Shown in pieces: positions 7,475 through 16,710 of a stretch of 64,000 nt of DNA. Numbering within the stretch: position 1 is the first letter of the stretch; each line of letters begins with the position of its first letter. The translations under genes and the position numbers were made by a program. Origin of the DNA: Flavobacterium sandaracinum (lineage in GTDB: Bacteria; Bacteroidota; Bacteroidia; Flavobacteriales; Flavobacteriaceae); the NCBI RefSeq assembly GCF_004349135.1, contig NZ_SMFN01000002.1:280318-344317 (forward strand), given 5' to 3'. The notes below the pieces were generated by a model. That model saw only the letters and a program-made list of their open reading frames with translations, was not told the DNA's origin and searched no databases.

Positions 7475-8371
7475 ATGGATTTTAGACTAAAAGTATTTTA
7501 TACTGTTGCCAACCGTTTGAGTTTTACAAAAGCGGCAACCGAATTGTTTATTACGCAACCAGCGATTTCAAAACATATTCAGGAATTAGAAGAGCAATAT
7601 AAAATCAAACTGTTTGACAGGAATGGTTCTAAAATAGCATTGACAACTGCCGGTGAAGTATTATTAAAACATACCAAAAACATTTTCGAAGTATATCGCG
7701 AGATCGATTTTGATATGAACACGCTTATTAATCAACGTTCCGGATTGTTGCGATTAGGCGCCAGTACAACGATTTCTCAGTATATTATTCCGCCACTTTT
7801 AGCCCGTTTTCATCAAAAATTGGAAGATGTGAAAGTGAGTTTACTCAATGGAAATACAGAACAAATTGAAAACGCTTTATTAAACCAGGAAATTGAAATG
7901 GGAATTGTTGAAGGACAATCAAAAAATAAATCGATTAAATATACCGAGTTTTTAAAAGACGAATTGGTTTTAGTATGTAAAAGTACCAATCCATTGGTGA
8001 ATCGTGATGAAGTGACTCAGGAAGAGCTTAAAAGTATGCGATTTTTAATGCGAGAACAAGGATCAGGAACACTTGAAGTTATTGAGCATGCGTTGAAACC
8101 ATTTGATATTAAACTATCGGAACTACAAATTGAAATGCAATTGGGAAGTACCGAAAGTATAAAATCCTATTTGATGAACTCTGACTGTGTGGCTTTTATC
8201 TCGATTCATGCGATAAAAAAAGAACTTCGAAACAATGAATTGGCTATATTAGATATTAAAGACTTAGTTATTGAACGTTTCTTTTATGTCATTACGTTAC
8301 AGGGAAAAACGGATTCACTAGCGGATTTGTTTATCCAAAACATTTCCAATCATTATAATTTAAAGTTATAG
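7475..8371 (+). CDS. LysR-family transcriptional regulator (YeiE/CysB-like)
   Basis: 298 residues. The N-terminal winged helix-turn-helix is clear: RLSFTKAATELFITQPAISK at about residues 14-33, followed by the LysR linker helix and a periplasmic-binding-type effector domain (GLLRLGASTTISQYIIPPLL onward). The next gene, in the same direction 75 bases downstream, encodes a YeiH-type transporter. The LysR-YeiH pairing also occurs in enterobacteria (yeiE-yeiH), so this regulator probably controls that transporter. An imperfect -7 box, GATATTTG, lies about 25 bases before the start. Confidence 0.88.
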   Translation: MDFRLKVFYTVANRLSFTKAATELFITQPAISKHIQELEEQYKIKLFDRNGSKIALTTAGEVLLKHTKNIFEVYREIDFDMNTLINQRSGLLRLGASTTISQYIIPPLLARFHQKLEDVKVSLLNGNTEQIENALLNQEIEMGIVEGQSKNKSIKYTEFLKDELVLVCKSTNPLVNRDEVTQEELKSMRFLMREQGSGTLEVIEHALKPFDIKLSELQIEMQLGSTESIKSYLMNSDCVAFISIHAIKKELRNNELAILDIKDLVIERFFYVITLQGKTDSLADLFIQNISNHYNLKL

Positions 8372-8446
8372 CGGATTATAATTTGCGATTGGTATTACCA
8401 GTTTTATCGTTCCACCTTTGTACTGTACTAATTCAACAACTTTACA

Positions 8447-9421
8447 TTGGAAACGCATCAAAAAGGAATTCAAAAAGAATCTTTTATTTTTTTTAAAGTT
8501 GAAGCCCCTTTGCAGCAACTTATTTTTGTTGTCTTGCTATTGTTATCCCCAATTTTCGCTTCTCCGCCAATTGCTTTAGTATTTGGATTGATTGTCGCCA
8601 ACTTTTTCGGACACCCTTTTTTAGAATTGAATCACAAAGCCACCAATTATCTGTTGCAATTTTCAGTCGTTGGTTTAGGATTTGGAATGAATGTTCATAT
8701 TGCTGTTGCTGCAGGAAAGGAAGGTTTTTTGTTTACCATTATTTCTATTGTGAGTACTTTAATTTTAGGAACTTTTCTTGGAAAATGGTTTAAAACCGAT
8801 AAGAAAACATCTCATTTAATTTCTTGTGGAACTGCGATTTGTGGTGGAAGTGCCATTGCAGCGATTGCACCAGTAATCAAATCCAATGAAAAACAAACCT
8901 CAATTGCTCTGGGAGTGATATTCATCCTGAATTCAGCAGCGCTGTTTTTATTTCCTGCCGTGGGTCATTGGTTGGATTTAACTCAAAAAGAGTTCGGATT
9001 ATGGTGTGCCATTGCCATTCATGATACTAGTTCTGTGGTGGGAGCCGCGAGTAGATTTGGCCCTGAAGCCTTGCAAATAGCCACAACAGTAAAATTAGCC
9101 CGAGCGTTATGGATTATCCCTATTGCACTGATTACGGCGTTTATTTTTAAAAATAAATCTGGTAAAATAAAAATTCCTTATTTTATCGGATTGTTTATTT
9201 TGGCAATGATTGCCAATACCTATCTGCCACAAATGGAGAGTGTAGCACCGCAGTTGGTTTCGGTTGCCAAAATTGGTCTTACGGTAACTTTGTTTCTGAT
9301 TGGAGCCGGATTAAATATAAATATCTTAAAATCAGTGGGATTAAAACCGCTGGCGCAGGGAATCTTGCTCTGGACATTTATTGCAATTGCGACTTTAATT
9401 TCAATTATTTATCTAAAATAG
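8447..9421 (+). CDS. YeiH-family putative sulfate/sulfite exporter
   Basis: A 324-residue membrane protein with about 10 hydrophobic segments. The signatures SCGTAICGGSAIAAIAPVIK and AIAIHDTSSVVGAAS are diagnostic of the YeiH (UPF0324) family, proposed to export sulfate or a related small acid. The start is unusual: no in-frame ATG occurs before about residue 80, so TTG at 8447 is chosen because the frame opens shortly upstream and a promoter-like CACCTTTG lies about 27 bases ahead. The 3' end overlaps the convergent YoaK-like gene by 17 bp. Substrate not shown by sequence. Confidence 0.85.
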   Translation: METHQKGIQKESFIFFKVEAPLQQLIFVVLLLLSPIFASPPIALVFGLIVANFFGHPFLELNHKATNYLLQFSVVGLGFGMNVHIAVAAGKEGFLFTIISIVSTLILGTFLGKWFKTDKKTSHLISCGTAICGGSAIAAIAPVIKSNEKQTSIALGVIFILNSAALFLFPAVGHWLDLTQKEFGLWCAIAIHDTSSVVGAASRFGPEALQIATTVKLARALWIIPIALITAFIFKNKSGKIKIPYFIGLFILAMIANTYLPQMESVAPQLVSVAKIGLTVTLFLIGAGLNINILKSVGLKPLAQGILLWTFIAIATLISIIYLK

Positions 9422-10154
9422 TTTTGTGATGAAAAGTTTTTCGTTTGATAACGTGAAATTGCAATCGGAGATAGTCATACAAAAGAGCAAATAATAAAAA
9501 GGTTGCAGCAACAAAAAGAGTTTTCATTTCCAATATATTATAAAGAAAACCACCTGAAATACAACCGATAAAAAAGAAAATAATTATGGATAATCTCAGA
9601 TAAATACTGGTTTTTAATTTTTTCTTTTCTTCGGGTTTTTTATAGAAAAATAATTGAGACAATTCGATTCCTAAATCGGTAAAAAGCCCGGTTAAGTGGG
9701 TGGTTCGAACTGTAGATTGAGAAATTTTGGTTACCAAAGAATTTTGTATTCCCATCGCAAAAAGCATCGCGAAAGCAATCCATTTTCCTTCAGAACTAGA
9801 TAAATTCGAGGCGATTCCAAAAACTCCCACAGCAATTAAAATAATCATCTCTAATGAGATAGGAATGACATGTGATAAATTGGGATTTTTTTTCGAAATC
9901 AATTCCGCTAAAAAATTAGAAGTAAAGGCGCCAAACAAAAAGAAAACAGTAAATACAAAAAAAGTGATTGCGGCTGCGTAATCTCGTTTCATGATTTCTT
10001 CGGCAAAATAAGCAAAATGTCCCGTCACATTTGTTGTTAATGTTTGAACCGATAAAACTCCTGTAACATTTACAATACCAGCAACAAAAGATAATAAAGT
10101 GGCTAATCGTAGATTATGAATAAAAGTTCTGTTTTTTCCTTGATGTCGAAACAT
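9405..10154 (-). CDS. YoaK family (DUF1275) membrane protein
   Basis: 249 residues with about six membrane segments. The N-terminal LATLLSFVAGIVNVTGVLSV and TNVTGHFAYF, followed by MGIQNSLVTKIS and the conserved RTTHLTGLFTDLG block, are the signatures of the DUF1275/YoaK family. These proteins are predicted inner-membrane proteins of unknown function. The gene is convergent with the YeiH gene (17-bp tail-to-tail overlap) and divergent from the nuclease gene at 10254, with only 99 bp between the two starts. Confidence 0.87.
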   Translation of the reverse strand: MFRHQGKNRTFIHNLRLATLLSFVAGIVNVTGVLSVQTLTTNVTGHFAYFAEEIMKRDYAAAITFFVFTVFFLFGAFTSNFLAELISKKNPNLSHVIPISLEMIILIAVGVFGIASNLSSSEGKWIAFAMLFAMGIQNSLVTKISQSTVRTTHLTGLFTDLGIELSQLFFYKKPEEKKKLKTSIYLRLSIIIFFFIGCISGGFLYNILEMKTLFVAATFLLFALLYDYLRLQFHVIKRKTFHHKTILDK

Positions 10155-10223
10155 AGTTGTAGTTTTCTTTTTTTTTATAACAGAATCTTAAACCCAATTT
10201 TTTCTAATAACGATTTAAAGAAA

Positions 10224-10231
10224 TACATTTG
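10224..10231 (+). promoter_or_regulatory. -7 promoter box for the S1/P1 nuclease gene
   Basis: TACATTTG matches TAnnTTTG and lies 22 bases before the ATG. It also shows that the longer reading frame upstream of 10254 is not the real start. Confidence 0.55.
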
Positions 10232-10253
10232 TACTTCAAAAAAAATAAATTTA

Positions 10254-11252
10254 ATGAAAAATTTTAAAATTAAACCTACACTTGTGACTTTATCTGCTCT
10301 TGGAGTTGCACTTTTTCTTTTGTCATGGGGCGTTATTGGTCACGAACGAATCAATAGAGCCGCAGTAATGGCATTGCCAAAACCATTACAGACTTTTTTT
10401 TACAATCATATTGATTTCATTACTCAGGAATCTACAGTTCCAGATTTGAGAAGAAATGTTTTGAATGATAAAATGGAGCCACCTCGTCATTATTTTGACA
10501 TGGAAAATTTTGGTGCAGTAGAAACTTTTCCTAAAACTATGGAAGAAGCAAAACTGAAATACGATGAGAAGTTTTTGACTAAAAACGGAATTTTACCTTG
10601 GTATATTCAGGATATGATGGTAAAATTGACCAAAGCTTTCAAAGACAAAAGAAAAAATGAAATACTATTCATTGCGGGAGATTTAGGTCATTATATTGCT
10701 GATGCGCACATGCCGTTGCATACATCAGACAATCATGACGGACAAAATACAGGTCAAAAAGGAATTCATTCCTTGTGGGAAAGCCGTTTGCCGGAGTTAT
10801 TTGTAAAAGATTATAAGTTCAATGTTCCTCAAGGTGTTTATCTAGAAAACGTTGAAAAAGCAACATGGGATCTTATTTTTGACACGCACAGTTTGGTAGA
10901 GCCTTTACTTGCTATTGATAAAAAGCTACGAACAGCAACCCCTGAAAATAAAATTTTTGTAACTGATGCCGCTGGAGAAATTGTAAAAAACAAATATGGT
11001 GGAACTTTGTATTCTGACGATTATGCTAAGCAATTGCATGCTGATATGGATGGAATGGTCGAAAAGCAAATGAGAAAAGCGATAACCGCAACAGCAAGTT
11101 TTTGGTACACGGCTTGGGTCAATGCTGGAAAACCAGATTTAAGTAACCTTGATGCTACTGAACTTACTAAGCGTAACAGTAAAACTTTAAAAAAGGATTT
11201 AAAAACTTTTGAAAAAGGGAATCTTTTTGGTTTATCTAACGAAAAAGAATAA
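10254..11252 (+). CDS. S1/P1-type zinc-dependent nuclease, exported
   Basis: 332 residues. An N-terminal hydrophobic signal ends just before WGVIGHERI; in this family the mature N-terminal Trp (here residue 25) and the following His (residue 30) bind zinc. The further ligands lie in HYFDMENFG and in GDLGHYIADAHMPLH. The family (P1/S1 nuclease, phospholipase C-like trinuclear zinc site) cuts single-stranded nucleic acids and removes 3'-phosphates. Export suggests nucleic acid scavenging or envelope phosphate supply. The frame is open further upstream to 10116, but ATG 10254 is preferred because it gives the signal peptide and follows the promoter box. Confidence 0.9.
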   Translation: MKNFKIKPTLVTLSALGVALFLLSWGVIGHERINRAAVMALPKPLQTFFYNHIDFITQESTVPDLRRNVLNDKMEPPRHYFDMENFGAVETFPKTMEEAKLKYDEKFLTKNGILPWYIQDMMVKLTKAFKDKRKNEILFIAGDLGHYIADAHMPLHTSDNHDGQNTGQKGIHSLWESRLPELFVKDYKFNVPQGVYLENVEKATWDLIFDTHSLVEPLLAIDKKLRTATPENKIFVTDAAGEIVKNKYGGTLYSDDYAKQLHADMDGMVEKQMRKAITATASFWYTAWVNAGKPDLSNLDATELTKRNSKTLKKDLKTFEKGNLFGLSNEKE

Positions 11253-11270
11253 CGATATATTTCCAATTAA

Positions 11271-11305
11271 AAACGGGTGAAACTTCAATTTCACCCGTTT
11301 TTTTA
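11271..11305. terminator. Bidirectional Rho-independent terminator
   Basis: AACGGGTGAAA pairs with TTTCACCCGTT. There are seven Ts on the right and an A-rich flank on the left, so the hairpin can end both the nuclease transcript and the convergent sulfatase transcript. Confidence 0.9.
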
Positions 11306-11307
11306 TG

Positions 11308-13407
11308 CTAATTAATTTTTTGATATTTCTTTTTCTTCAACATATCCGAGGCTGTTTGATAGTAGGAAATGGTTTCGTTTACTAAATCCGTTCTTTCTTT
11401 TGTGATCGGTATTTCATCGTAAAATATTTGAAAATCAGCAGCTACTTTTTGATTGGGTTTCAAAGTCAATTGAAATTGTTTTACGGTTTGTTTCGGCGAA
11501 AGAATTGTTAAAACATTGTCTTTAATCAATCCTAAATCTTGGTACGTAGCAATTAAAGCTCTTGGTTTATACTCTGGTTTTAAAACATCCTGACCAAAGA
11601 ATTTACTTTGGTAATCAAAATTCAATAAACCGAATACTGTTGGCATCACATCAATTTGTGACATCAAATTGGTGTATTTTCTTGGCTCAACAAATCCCGG
11701 ACTATAAATTAATGCCGGAATCCTATATTTATCCGCTGGAAGTTCTGTTTTTCCTGCACTCGAAGCGCAATGATCGGCTAGAATCACAAAAACGGTATTA
11801 TTAAACCAAGGTTGTTTTTTGGCCATTTGAAAGAATTTTTTCATCGCATAATCCGTATATTTTACACCACCATTACGAGATTTTGCATCGCCAGGAATAT
11901 CAATTTTCCCATTTGGATAGGTAAATGGTCTGTGGTTGCTCACGGTCATAATGTGATTGAAGAACGGCTTATTTGCTGCTGCTTCTTTGTTCATTTCTTT
12001 GATGGCTTTGTTGTACATATCTTCATCGCAAACGCCCCAAATATTAGCAAAAGTGATTTCGTTGGGTTCAAACGTTTTTTTGTCTACAATTTCGTATCCG
12101 TTTCCGGTAAAGAAATTACTCATATTATCAAAAAAAGAATCGCCTCCATACATGAATTTTACCGCATATCCTTTTTGTTTAAAAATGCTTCCAGTAGAGA
12201 ATTTATTTTTATTATCGTCTCGCTTTACTACACTTTCGCCAGCTGTAGGAGGAAAGCATAATGTAACCGCTTCAAGTCCTCGAACCGTCCTATTTCCCAC
12301 AGCATAAAGGTTTGTAAAAACTAAACTTTTAGTTGCCAAACTGTCTATAAAGGGAGTAATATTTCCCTCATTTCCATACATTTTCATAAACTCAGCACTA
12401 TAACTTTCAATAGTTATCAGAACCACATTTTTGTGATTTTCAGCTGCGTCATTTTTTATTTGTCTCCAAGTAGTTTCTCCTGAAATGGTAGGAATTTGTT
12501 GTTTTAGTTGAGCAAAAGCTGCGTTATTAGAAACTGTTTGATAGAATTTAAAATAATCCAATTCACTTTTCATAAAGGCCTGGTAGAATTTATACAAACC
12601 GTTAGCTTGTAATTCATTGGTAAATATATTTTGCGAATTTTCTTTGGCAGATAAAGTAGGAATTGCCAATAATGATAATCCGAACAGCAGCAGGTAAATT
12701 CCTGAAATTTGGATTTTTTGTACAAAAACAGGAATGCTTTCAATATAATTTTTTGATCTTTTTACAATGTAGTAAGTAACCAATCCTGCAATAATAAACA
12801 GCGCTGAAAACAACGGAATAACAGGATAGGATTCCATGATATTTCCGATAACTTCATTGGTGTAAACCAAATAATTTACTGCGATGAAATTGTATCTCAC
12901 CCCAAATTCATTCCAGAAAAAATACTCACTGATTGCGTTTTGCAGCATTAAAACTACGTAAAGGAAAATGACAAAGGAAAATAACCAAAATCGGATTTGG
13001 TTTCTATATTTTGGTAAAAAAAGTAATAATCCGAACAAAATCGTTTTTATGGACAGGAAAGCGGTTACAATTTTTGGTAAAGCACTACCATATTCGTTGA
13101 GTATAGTGTTTCCAAATGCAACGTAAAGCAATAAGGCGTTCAACAATCCAAAAATTAGGTATCCATAAGGCTTGTAATATTTTGCATTGGATATAAAAAT
13201 AAGATACAACCACAAAAATCCACTGACCAAAATAAAAATAAAAACATCAGAAAGCAACCCAAAAACAAATAACGATAGTGTATCAATCCAAGTAAATGAG
13301 GTTTGTGTGATGGGATGATAAAAAAGAATAATTCGTACAACAAAATTTATACTAATGTAAAACAAAAGTAAATGATAAAAGGGTGTTGATTTTTTTAAAA
13401 TACTCAT
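11308..13407 (-). CDS. LTA synthase family sulfatase (membrane phospho-transferase)
   Basis: 699 residues. Five membrane segments fill roughly residues 8-250, followed by an extracytoplasmic sulfatase-fold domain. The catalytic site is visible: NVVLITIESYSAEF gives metal-binding Glu334, and VGNRTVRGLEA gives nucleophile Thr374. The GGDSFFDNM and LADHCASS blocks supply further metal ligands. Relatives transfer glycerol-phosphate or phosphoethanolamine from lipids onto polymers or glycans. Gram-negative flavobacteria lack lipoteichoic acid, so the acceptor is probably another envelope glycan. It is transcribed alone, with a 160-bp divergent spacer to the thioredoxin gene. Confidence 0.9.
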   Translation of the reverse strand: MSILKKSTPFYHLLLFYISINFVVRIILFYHPITQTSFTWIDTLSLFVFGLLSDVFIFILVSGFLWLYLIFISNAKYYKPYGYLIFGLLNALLLYVAFGNTILNEYGSALPKIVTAFLSIKTILFGLLLFLPKYRNQIRFWLFSFVIFLYVVLMLQNAISEYFFWNEFGVRYNFIAVNYLVYTNEVIGNIMESYPVIPLFSALFIIAGLVTYYIVKRSKNYIESIPVFVQKIQISGIYLLLFGLSLLAIPTLSAKENSQNIFTNELQANGLYKFYQAFMKSELDYFKFYQTVSNNAAFAQLKQQIPTISGETTWRQIKNDAAENHKNVVLITIESYSAEFMKMYGNEGNITPFIDSLATKSLVFTNLYAVGNRTVRGLEAVTLCFPPTAGESVVKRDDNKNKFSTGSIFKQKGYAVKFMYGGDSFFDNMSNFFTGNGYEIVDKKTFEPNEITFANIWGVCDEDMYNKAIKEMNKEAAANKPFFNHIMTVSNHRPFTYPNGKIDIPGDAKSRNGGVKYTDYAMKKFFQMAKKQPWFNNTVFVILADHCASSAGKTELPADKYRIPALIYSPGFVEPRKYTNLMSQIDVMPTVFGLLNFDYQSKFFGQDVLKPEYKPRALIATYQDLGLIKDNVLTILSPKQTVKQFQLTLKPNQKVAADFQIFYDEIPITKERTDLVNETISYYQTASDMLKKKKYQKIN

Positions 13408-13567
13408 AATTAGAAGTTTATGTAAATGTAAGATATATTACCACTTTATATTTTTAAGATTTGCTTAATGTTTTCATTAAAATTAATATTAGCTTAAAAT
13501 CAAGAAACAAGAGATTTGATTTGGTGTAAATTGAATAATTTTACTTCAAAATGTAAACGGTATTTCA

Positions 13568-14002
13568 ATGAAAAAAAATAGTATGATTTTGTTTCTTTTG
13601 ATAGGAACTTTAGGCTATTCTCAAGTTTGGAAAACGAATTTTGAACAAGCAAAAATGCAAGCGATTAAAGAAAATAAAAACATTCTACTTGTTTTTTCCG
13701 GTTCAGACTGGTGTGCGCCATGCATTAAATTAGAGAATACCATTTGGAAATCGGAAGATTTTAAAAAAGAATCAGAACAAAAATGGATCATTTACAAAGC
13801 AGATTTTCCAAAGAAAAAAGCAAATTTATTATCAGCAGAACTAACTGCCAGCAATAAAAAATTGGCAGAGCAATACAACAAATCTGGAAATTTCCCTTTA
13901 GTGCTACTTTTGGATCAATCAGGAAGTGTATTAGGAATCACCGGTTACAAAAATGTAACTCCGCAAGAATACATTCAAAACATTCATTCCTTTGAGAAAT
14001 AA
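13568..14002 (+). CDS. Exported thioredoxin-like protein
   Basis: 144 residues with an N-terminal signal (cleavage near GYSQ, residue 19). A thioredoxin fold follows with FSGSDWCAPCIKLE; the redox pair is Cys49 and Cys52. A later cis-Pro region NFPLVLLLDQ fits the fold. It should act in the periplasm as a thiol reductase or a haem/cysteine handling factor. It is the first gene of a same-strand run, and its stop overlaps the ATG of the ApbE gene by one base (TAATG), so the two are translationally coupled. Confidence 0.88.
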   Translation: MKKNSMILFLLIGTLGYSQVWKTNFEQAKMQAIKENKNILLVFSGSDWCAPCIKLENTIWKSEDFKKESEQKWIIYKADFPKKKANLLSAELTASNKKLAEQYNKSGNFPLVLLLDQSGSVLGITGYKNVTPQEYIQNIHSFEK

Positions 14003-14985
14003 TGAAAAAACTACTCTTCATAGGCTTTTTATTTACAACTATACTAGCAACTGCTCAAATTACGCACAAGAGAAAGTTGTTTATGTTAGGAAGTCCATTT
14101 GAGGTTACTGCTGTTGCAAATGACACTATAAAAGCCAACGAATATATTGATATGGCTGTAGGCGAAGTAAAACGAATTGAAAATTTAATTTCAGATTGGA
14201 TTCCAACGACACAAATCTCAGAAATCAATCGCAATGCAGGTATAAAACTCGTAAAAGTGGATACCGAAGTTTTTGAATTGGTCGAAAGAGCGATTAAAAT
14301 CTCCCAAATAACGAATGGTGCGTTTGATATTTCCTATGCTTCGATGGACAAAATATGGAAGTTTGATGGTTCTATGAAAGTAATGCCAACCGAAGAAGCC
14401 ATAAAAAAATCAGTCGCAAAAATTGGATATAAAAACATTATTTTGAATCCAAAAGACCATACTATTTTTCTAAAATTAGAAGGAATGAAATTAGGTTTGG
14501 GCGGTATTGGACAAGGTTATATTGCTGATAAAGTGAAAGATTTATTATTTTCTAAAGGCTGTCTTTCCGGAATTATAAATGTTTCGGGTGATATTAATGC
14601 TTGGGGGAAACAACCGGACGGAAAACCTTGGACTGTAGGAATCGTAAACCCTTTAAACAAAAATAGAATTTTTGCCACTTTCCCAATAGAAGACAGCGCT
14701 GTGGAAACTTCGGGCAGTTATGAAAAATATGTAAATTTTAAGGGAATCCGATATTCCCACATCATTGATCCCAGAACAGGTTATCCAGCAAGTGGTATTG
14801 TGAGTGTCTCTGTTTTTGCAAAGCAAACTGAAATTGCTGATGCCATGGCAACTGGAATTTTTGTCCTTGGAGTAGAAGTAGGGTTGGATCTTGTTAATCA
14901 AATTAAAGGACTGGAATGCATTATTGTAGATGATAAAGGCAAAATTCATTCGTCAAATGGAATTGATATCAAAAAATATAATTAA
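14002..14985 (+). CDS. apbE: FAD:protein FMN transferase, exported (ApbE)
   Basis: 327 residues with an N-terminal signal peptide (to about residue 19, TAQI). Family signatures are clear: the N-terminal MLGSPFEVTAV, the flavin-binding LGGIGQGYIADKV, SGIINVSGDINAWG, and the C-terminal YSHIIDPRTGYPASG and ADAMATGIFVLG with the Mg-binding acidic residues. ApbE attaches FMN covalently to Thr or Ser in exported redox proteins such as NqrC and RnfG. No classical target gene is adjacent; see the DUF3570 gene at 15257. One-base overlap with the thioredoxin gene and 15 bp to the DUF4266 gene indicate one operon. Confidence 0.94.
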   Translation: MKKLLFIGFLFTTILATAQITHKRKLFMLGSPFEVTAVANDTIKANEYIDMAVGEVKRIENLISDWIPTTQISEINRNAGIKLVKVDTEVFELVERAIKISQITNGAFDISYASMDKIWKFDGSMKVMPTEEAIKKSVAKIGYKNIILNPKDHTIFLKLEGMKLGLGGIGQGYIADKVKDLLFSKGCLSGIINVSGDINAWGKQPDGKPWTVGIVNPLNKNRIFATFPIEDSAVETSGSYEKYVNFKGIRYSHIIDPRTGYPASGIVSVSVFAKQTEIADAMATGIFVLGVEVGLDLVNQIKGLECIIVDDKGKIHSSNGIDIKKYN

Positions 14986-15000
14986 TAAAAAAATACAATC

Positions 15001-15213
15001 ATGAAACAGAAGATAGCCTTTGTGTTTTTTACACTTTTTATTTTGCAATCGTGCAGCTCTGTAAAAGAATACGAAAAAGAGAAAATAAATGATCCCGATA
15101 TGAAGCTTTCCGCACGAACGGCAGAACGTTATGAAACTTCTTTTCAAGTATATCGTGAAGCTGCTGCAGGTGCCAATGGTGGAAAATCAGGTGGCGGTTG
15201 TGGTTGCAATTAA
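15001..15213 (+). CDS. DUF4266 lipoprotein
   Basis: A 70-residue protein. The N-terminal hydrophobic stretch ends in the lipobox LQSC (Cys18), so the mature form is a lipid-anchored peptide of about 53 residues. It has a conserved charged middle and a Gly/Cys-rich tail GGKSGGGCGCN. This is the DUF4266 family, repeatedly found beside ApbE and DUF3570 genes. The two tail cysteines could bind a metal or a thiol partner such as the thioredoxin encoded upstream. Function unknown. Confidence 0.85.
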   Translation: MKQKIAFVFFTLFILQSCSSVKEYEKEKINDPDMKLSARTAERYETSFQVYREAAAGANGGKSGGGCGCN

Positions 15214-15256
15214 TTTAAAACATCAATTCAGATTGTAAATTTCAATCCATTAGAAA

Positions 15257-16684
15257 ATGAAAATAAAAATTTTATCTCTTTTTATCCTAATTACGGCAAC
15301 TGCTTTTTCTCAAGAAAACAGTAAGGAACCTGTTTTCAAAAAAAGAGTATTAGAAAGCACAGAAGTCGACTTTCTAGCCAGTTATTACAACCAAGACGGA
15401 TCAAAATCAGCCGTTTCAGGTGGAATTGGTTCGGAGAAACTGACCGATGTTGCCTCCAATATTGTTGTGGCAATGCCGTTGAATGATGATGATGTATTAA
15501 CAATTGATTTAGGAATATCAGCCTATTCATCAGCATCTTCCAGTAATATCAATCCATTTAATTCTACTGGAGCTTCTGGTGGCGAAGAAGATGATGATAG
15601 AGTCGTAGCTGCTGGACCTTCTGGTACACCGTGGCAAGCTTCTTCGGGTGCTTCACGAAGTGATCAATTAGTGTCAATTGTTGCTAATTACAGTCATAGT
15701 AGCGATTCCAGAAATTTTATTTGGAATACTGATGTGTCTTTCTCCAATGAATATGATTATACTTCGGTTGGTTTTGGCGGCGGAATAGCTAGTCTTTTTA
15801 ACGAAAAAAACACAGAATTAAGCTTGAAAGTAAATGCATATTTAGATCAATGGAGACCTATTTATCCAACAGAACTTCATGAATATTCAAAATATGGTGC
15901 TGCTTTTTTAAATCAAGGCTACTTTAGCGGAGTGTCGGTTTTGGATCAAAATGGACAATCCACAACTAATTATTTGCCTTCAGCGTTTCAAACAGTAAAT
16001 GCGGTTAACCGAAATTCGTTCTCAGCATCGGTTGGTTTTTCTCAGGTTTTAACCAAGAAATTACAAGTTTCTGTTTTCTTAGATGTATTGCAGCAACAAG
16101 GGTTATTGTCGTCTCCTTATCACCGAATTTATTTTGCTGACAAAGCTAATTTTTACATTGGACAGCCGCAATATATCAGCAATTACGAAAGTACAAGTAA
16201 TGCTGGAGTCTACAAATTAGCAGACGATATAGAACGATTACCGGATTCTCGTTTTAAACTTCCCGTTGGAGCACGTTTGAATTATTACATCAATGAGCGA
16301 TTTATAGTGCGTACTTATTATCGTTTTTATTCTGATAATTGGGACATTCAATCCCACACTGCTACTATTGAACTTCCTGTGAAATTATCGGATAAGTTTA
16401 CTGTTTTTCCTATGTATCGCTATTACACACAAACGGCTTCTAAATATTATGCGCCTTACGAAAGCCATTTGTCAACAGAAAAATTTTATACATCGGATGC
16501 TGATTTAGCAACATTTGATGCGAATCAGTACGGTTTTGGCATAAATTACATCGATATTTTTACTGCGGGCAAAATTTGGAAATTTGGCTTGAAAAATATT
16601 GATTTTAGATTCAATCATTATGAGAGAAGTGATCATCTAACTGCGGATATTGCTACCATCGCTTTCAAATTTGTAATGCAATAA
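15257..16684 (+). CDS. DUF3570 protein, predicted outer-membrane beta barrel
   Basis: 475 residues with a signal peptide (cleavage near TAFSQ, residue 19). The rest is rich in alternating aromatic beta strands ending in the terminal strand ADIATIAFKFVMQ, typical of an outer-membrane barrel. An Asp/Glu-rich surface loop (about residues 95-135) holds two S/T-G-A-S sites: STGAS at 103-107 and SSGAS at 129-133. These resemble the core of ApbE flavinylation sites but lack the usual Asp three residues before. With ApbE, DUF4266 and thioredoxin genes upstream, it is the obvious partner of that set. Role in electron transfer is inferred. Confidence 0.85.
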   Translation: MKIKILSLFILITATAFSQENSKEPVFKKRVLESTEVDFLASYYNQDGSKSAVSGGIGSEKLTDVASNIVVAMPLNDDDVLTIDLGISAYSSASSSNINPFNSTGASGGEEDDDRVVAAGPSGTPWQASSGASRSDQLVSIVANYSHSSDSRNFIWNTDVSFSNEYDYTSVGFGGGIASLFNEKNTELSLKVNAYLDQWRPIYPTELHEYSKYGAAFLNQGYFSGVSVLDQNGQSTTNYLPSAFQTVNAVNRNSFSASVGFSQVLTKKLQVSVFLDVLQQQGLLSSPYHRIYFADKANFYIGQPQYISNYESTSNAGVYKLADDIERLPDSRFKLPVGARLNYYINERFIVRTYYRFYSDNWDIQSHTATIELPVKLSDKFTVFPMYRYYTQTASKYYAPYESHLSTEKFYTSDADLATFDANQYGFGINYIDIFTAGKIWKFGLKNIDFRFNHYERSDHLTADIATIAFKFVMQ

Positions 16685-16710
16685 AACCTAAATTTACAAA
16701 AACTATAAAA

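Noticed and set aside
10116..10253. 46-codon N-terminal extension of the S1/P1 nuclease
   Set aside because: It would hide the signal peptide and includes the promoter box at 10224; it also overlaps the divergent gene.
11562..12307. Long open frames on the plus strand inside the sulfatase gene
   Set aside because: They are antisense shadows of a gene with clear catalytic motifs and have no recognisable domains.
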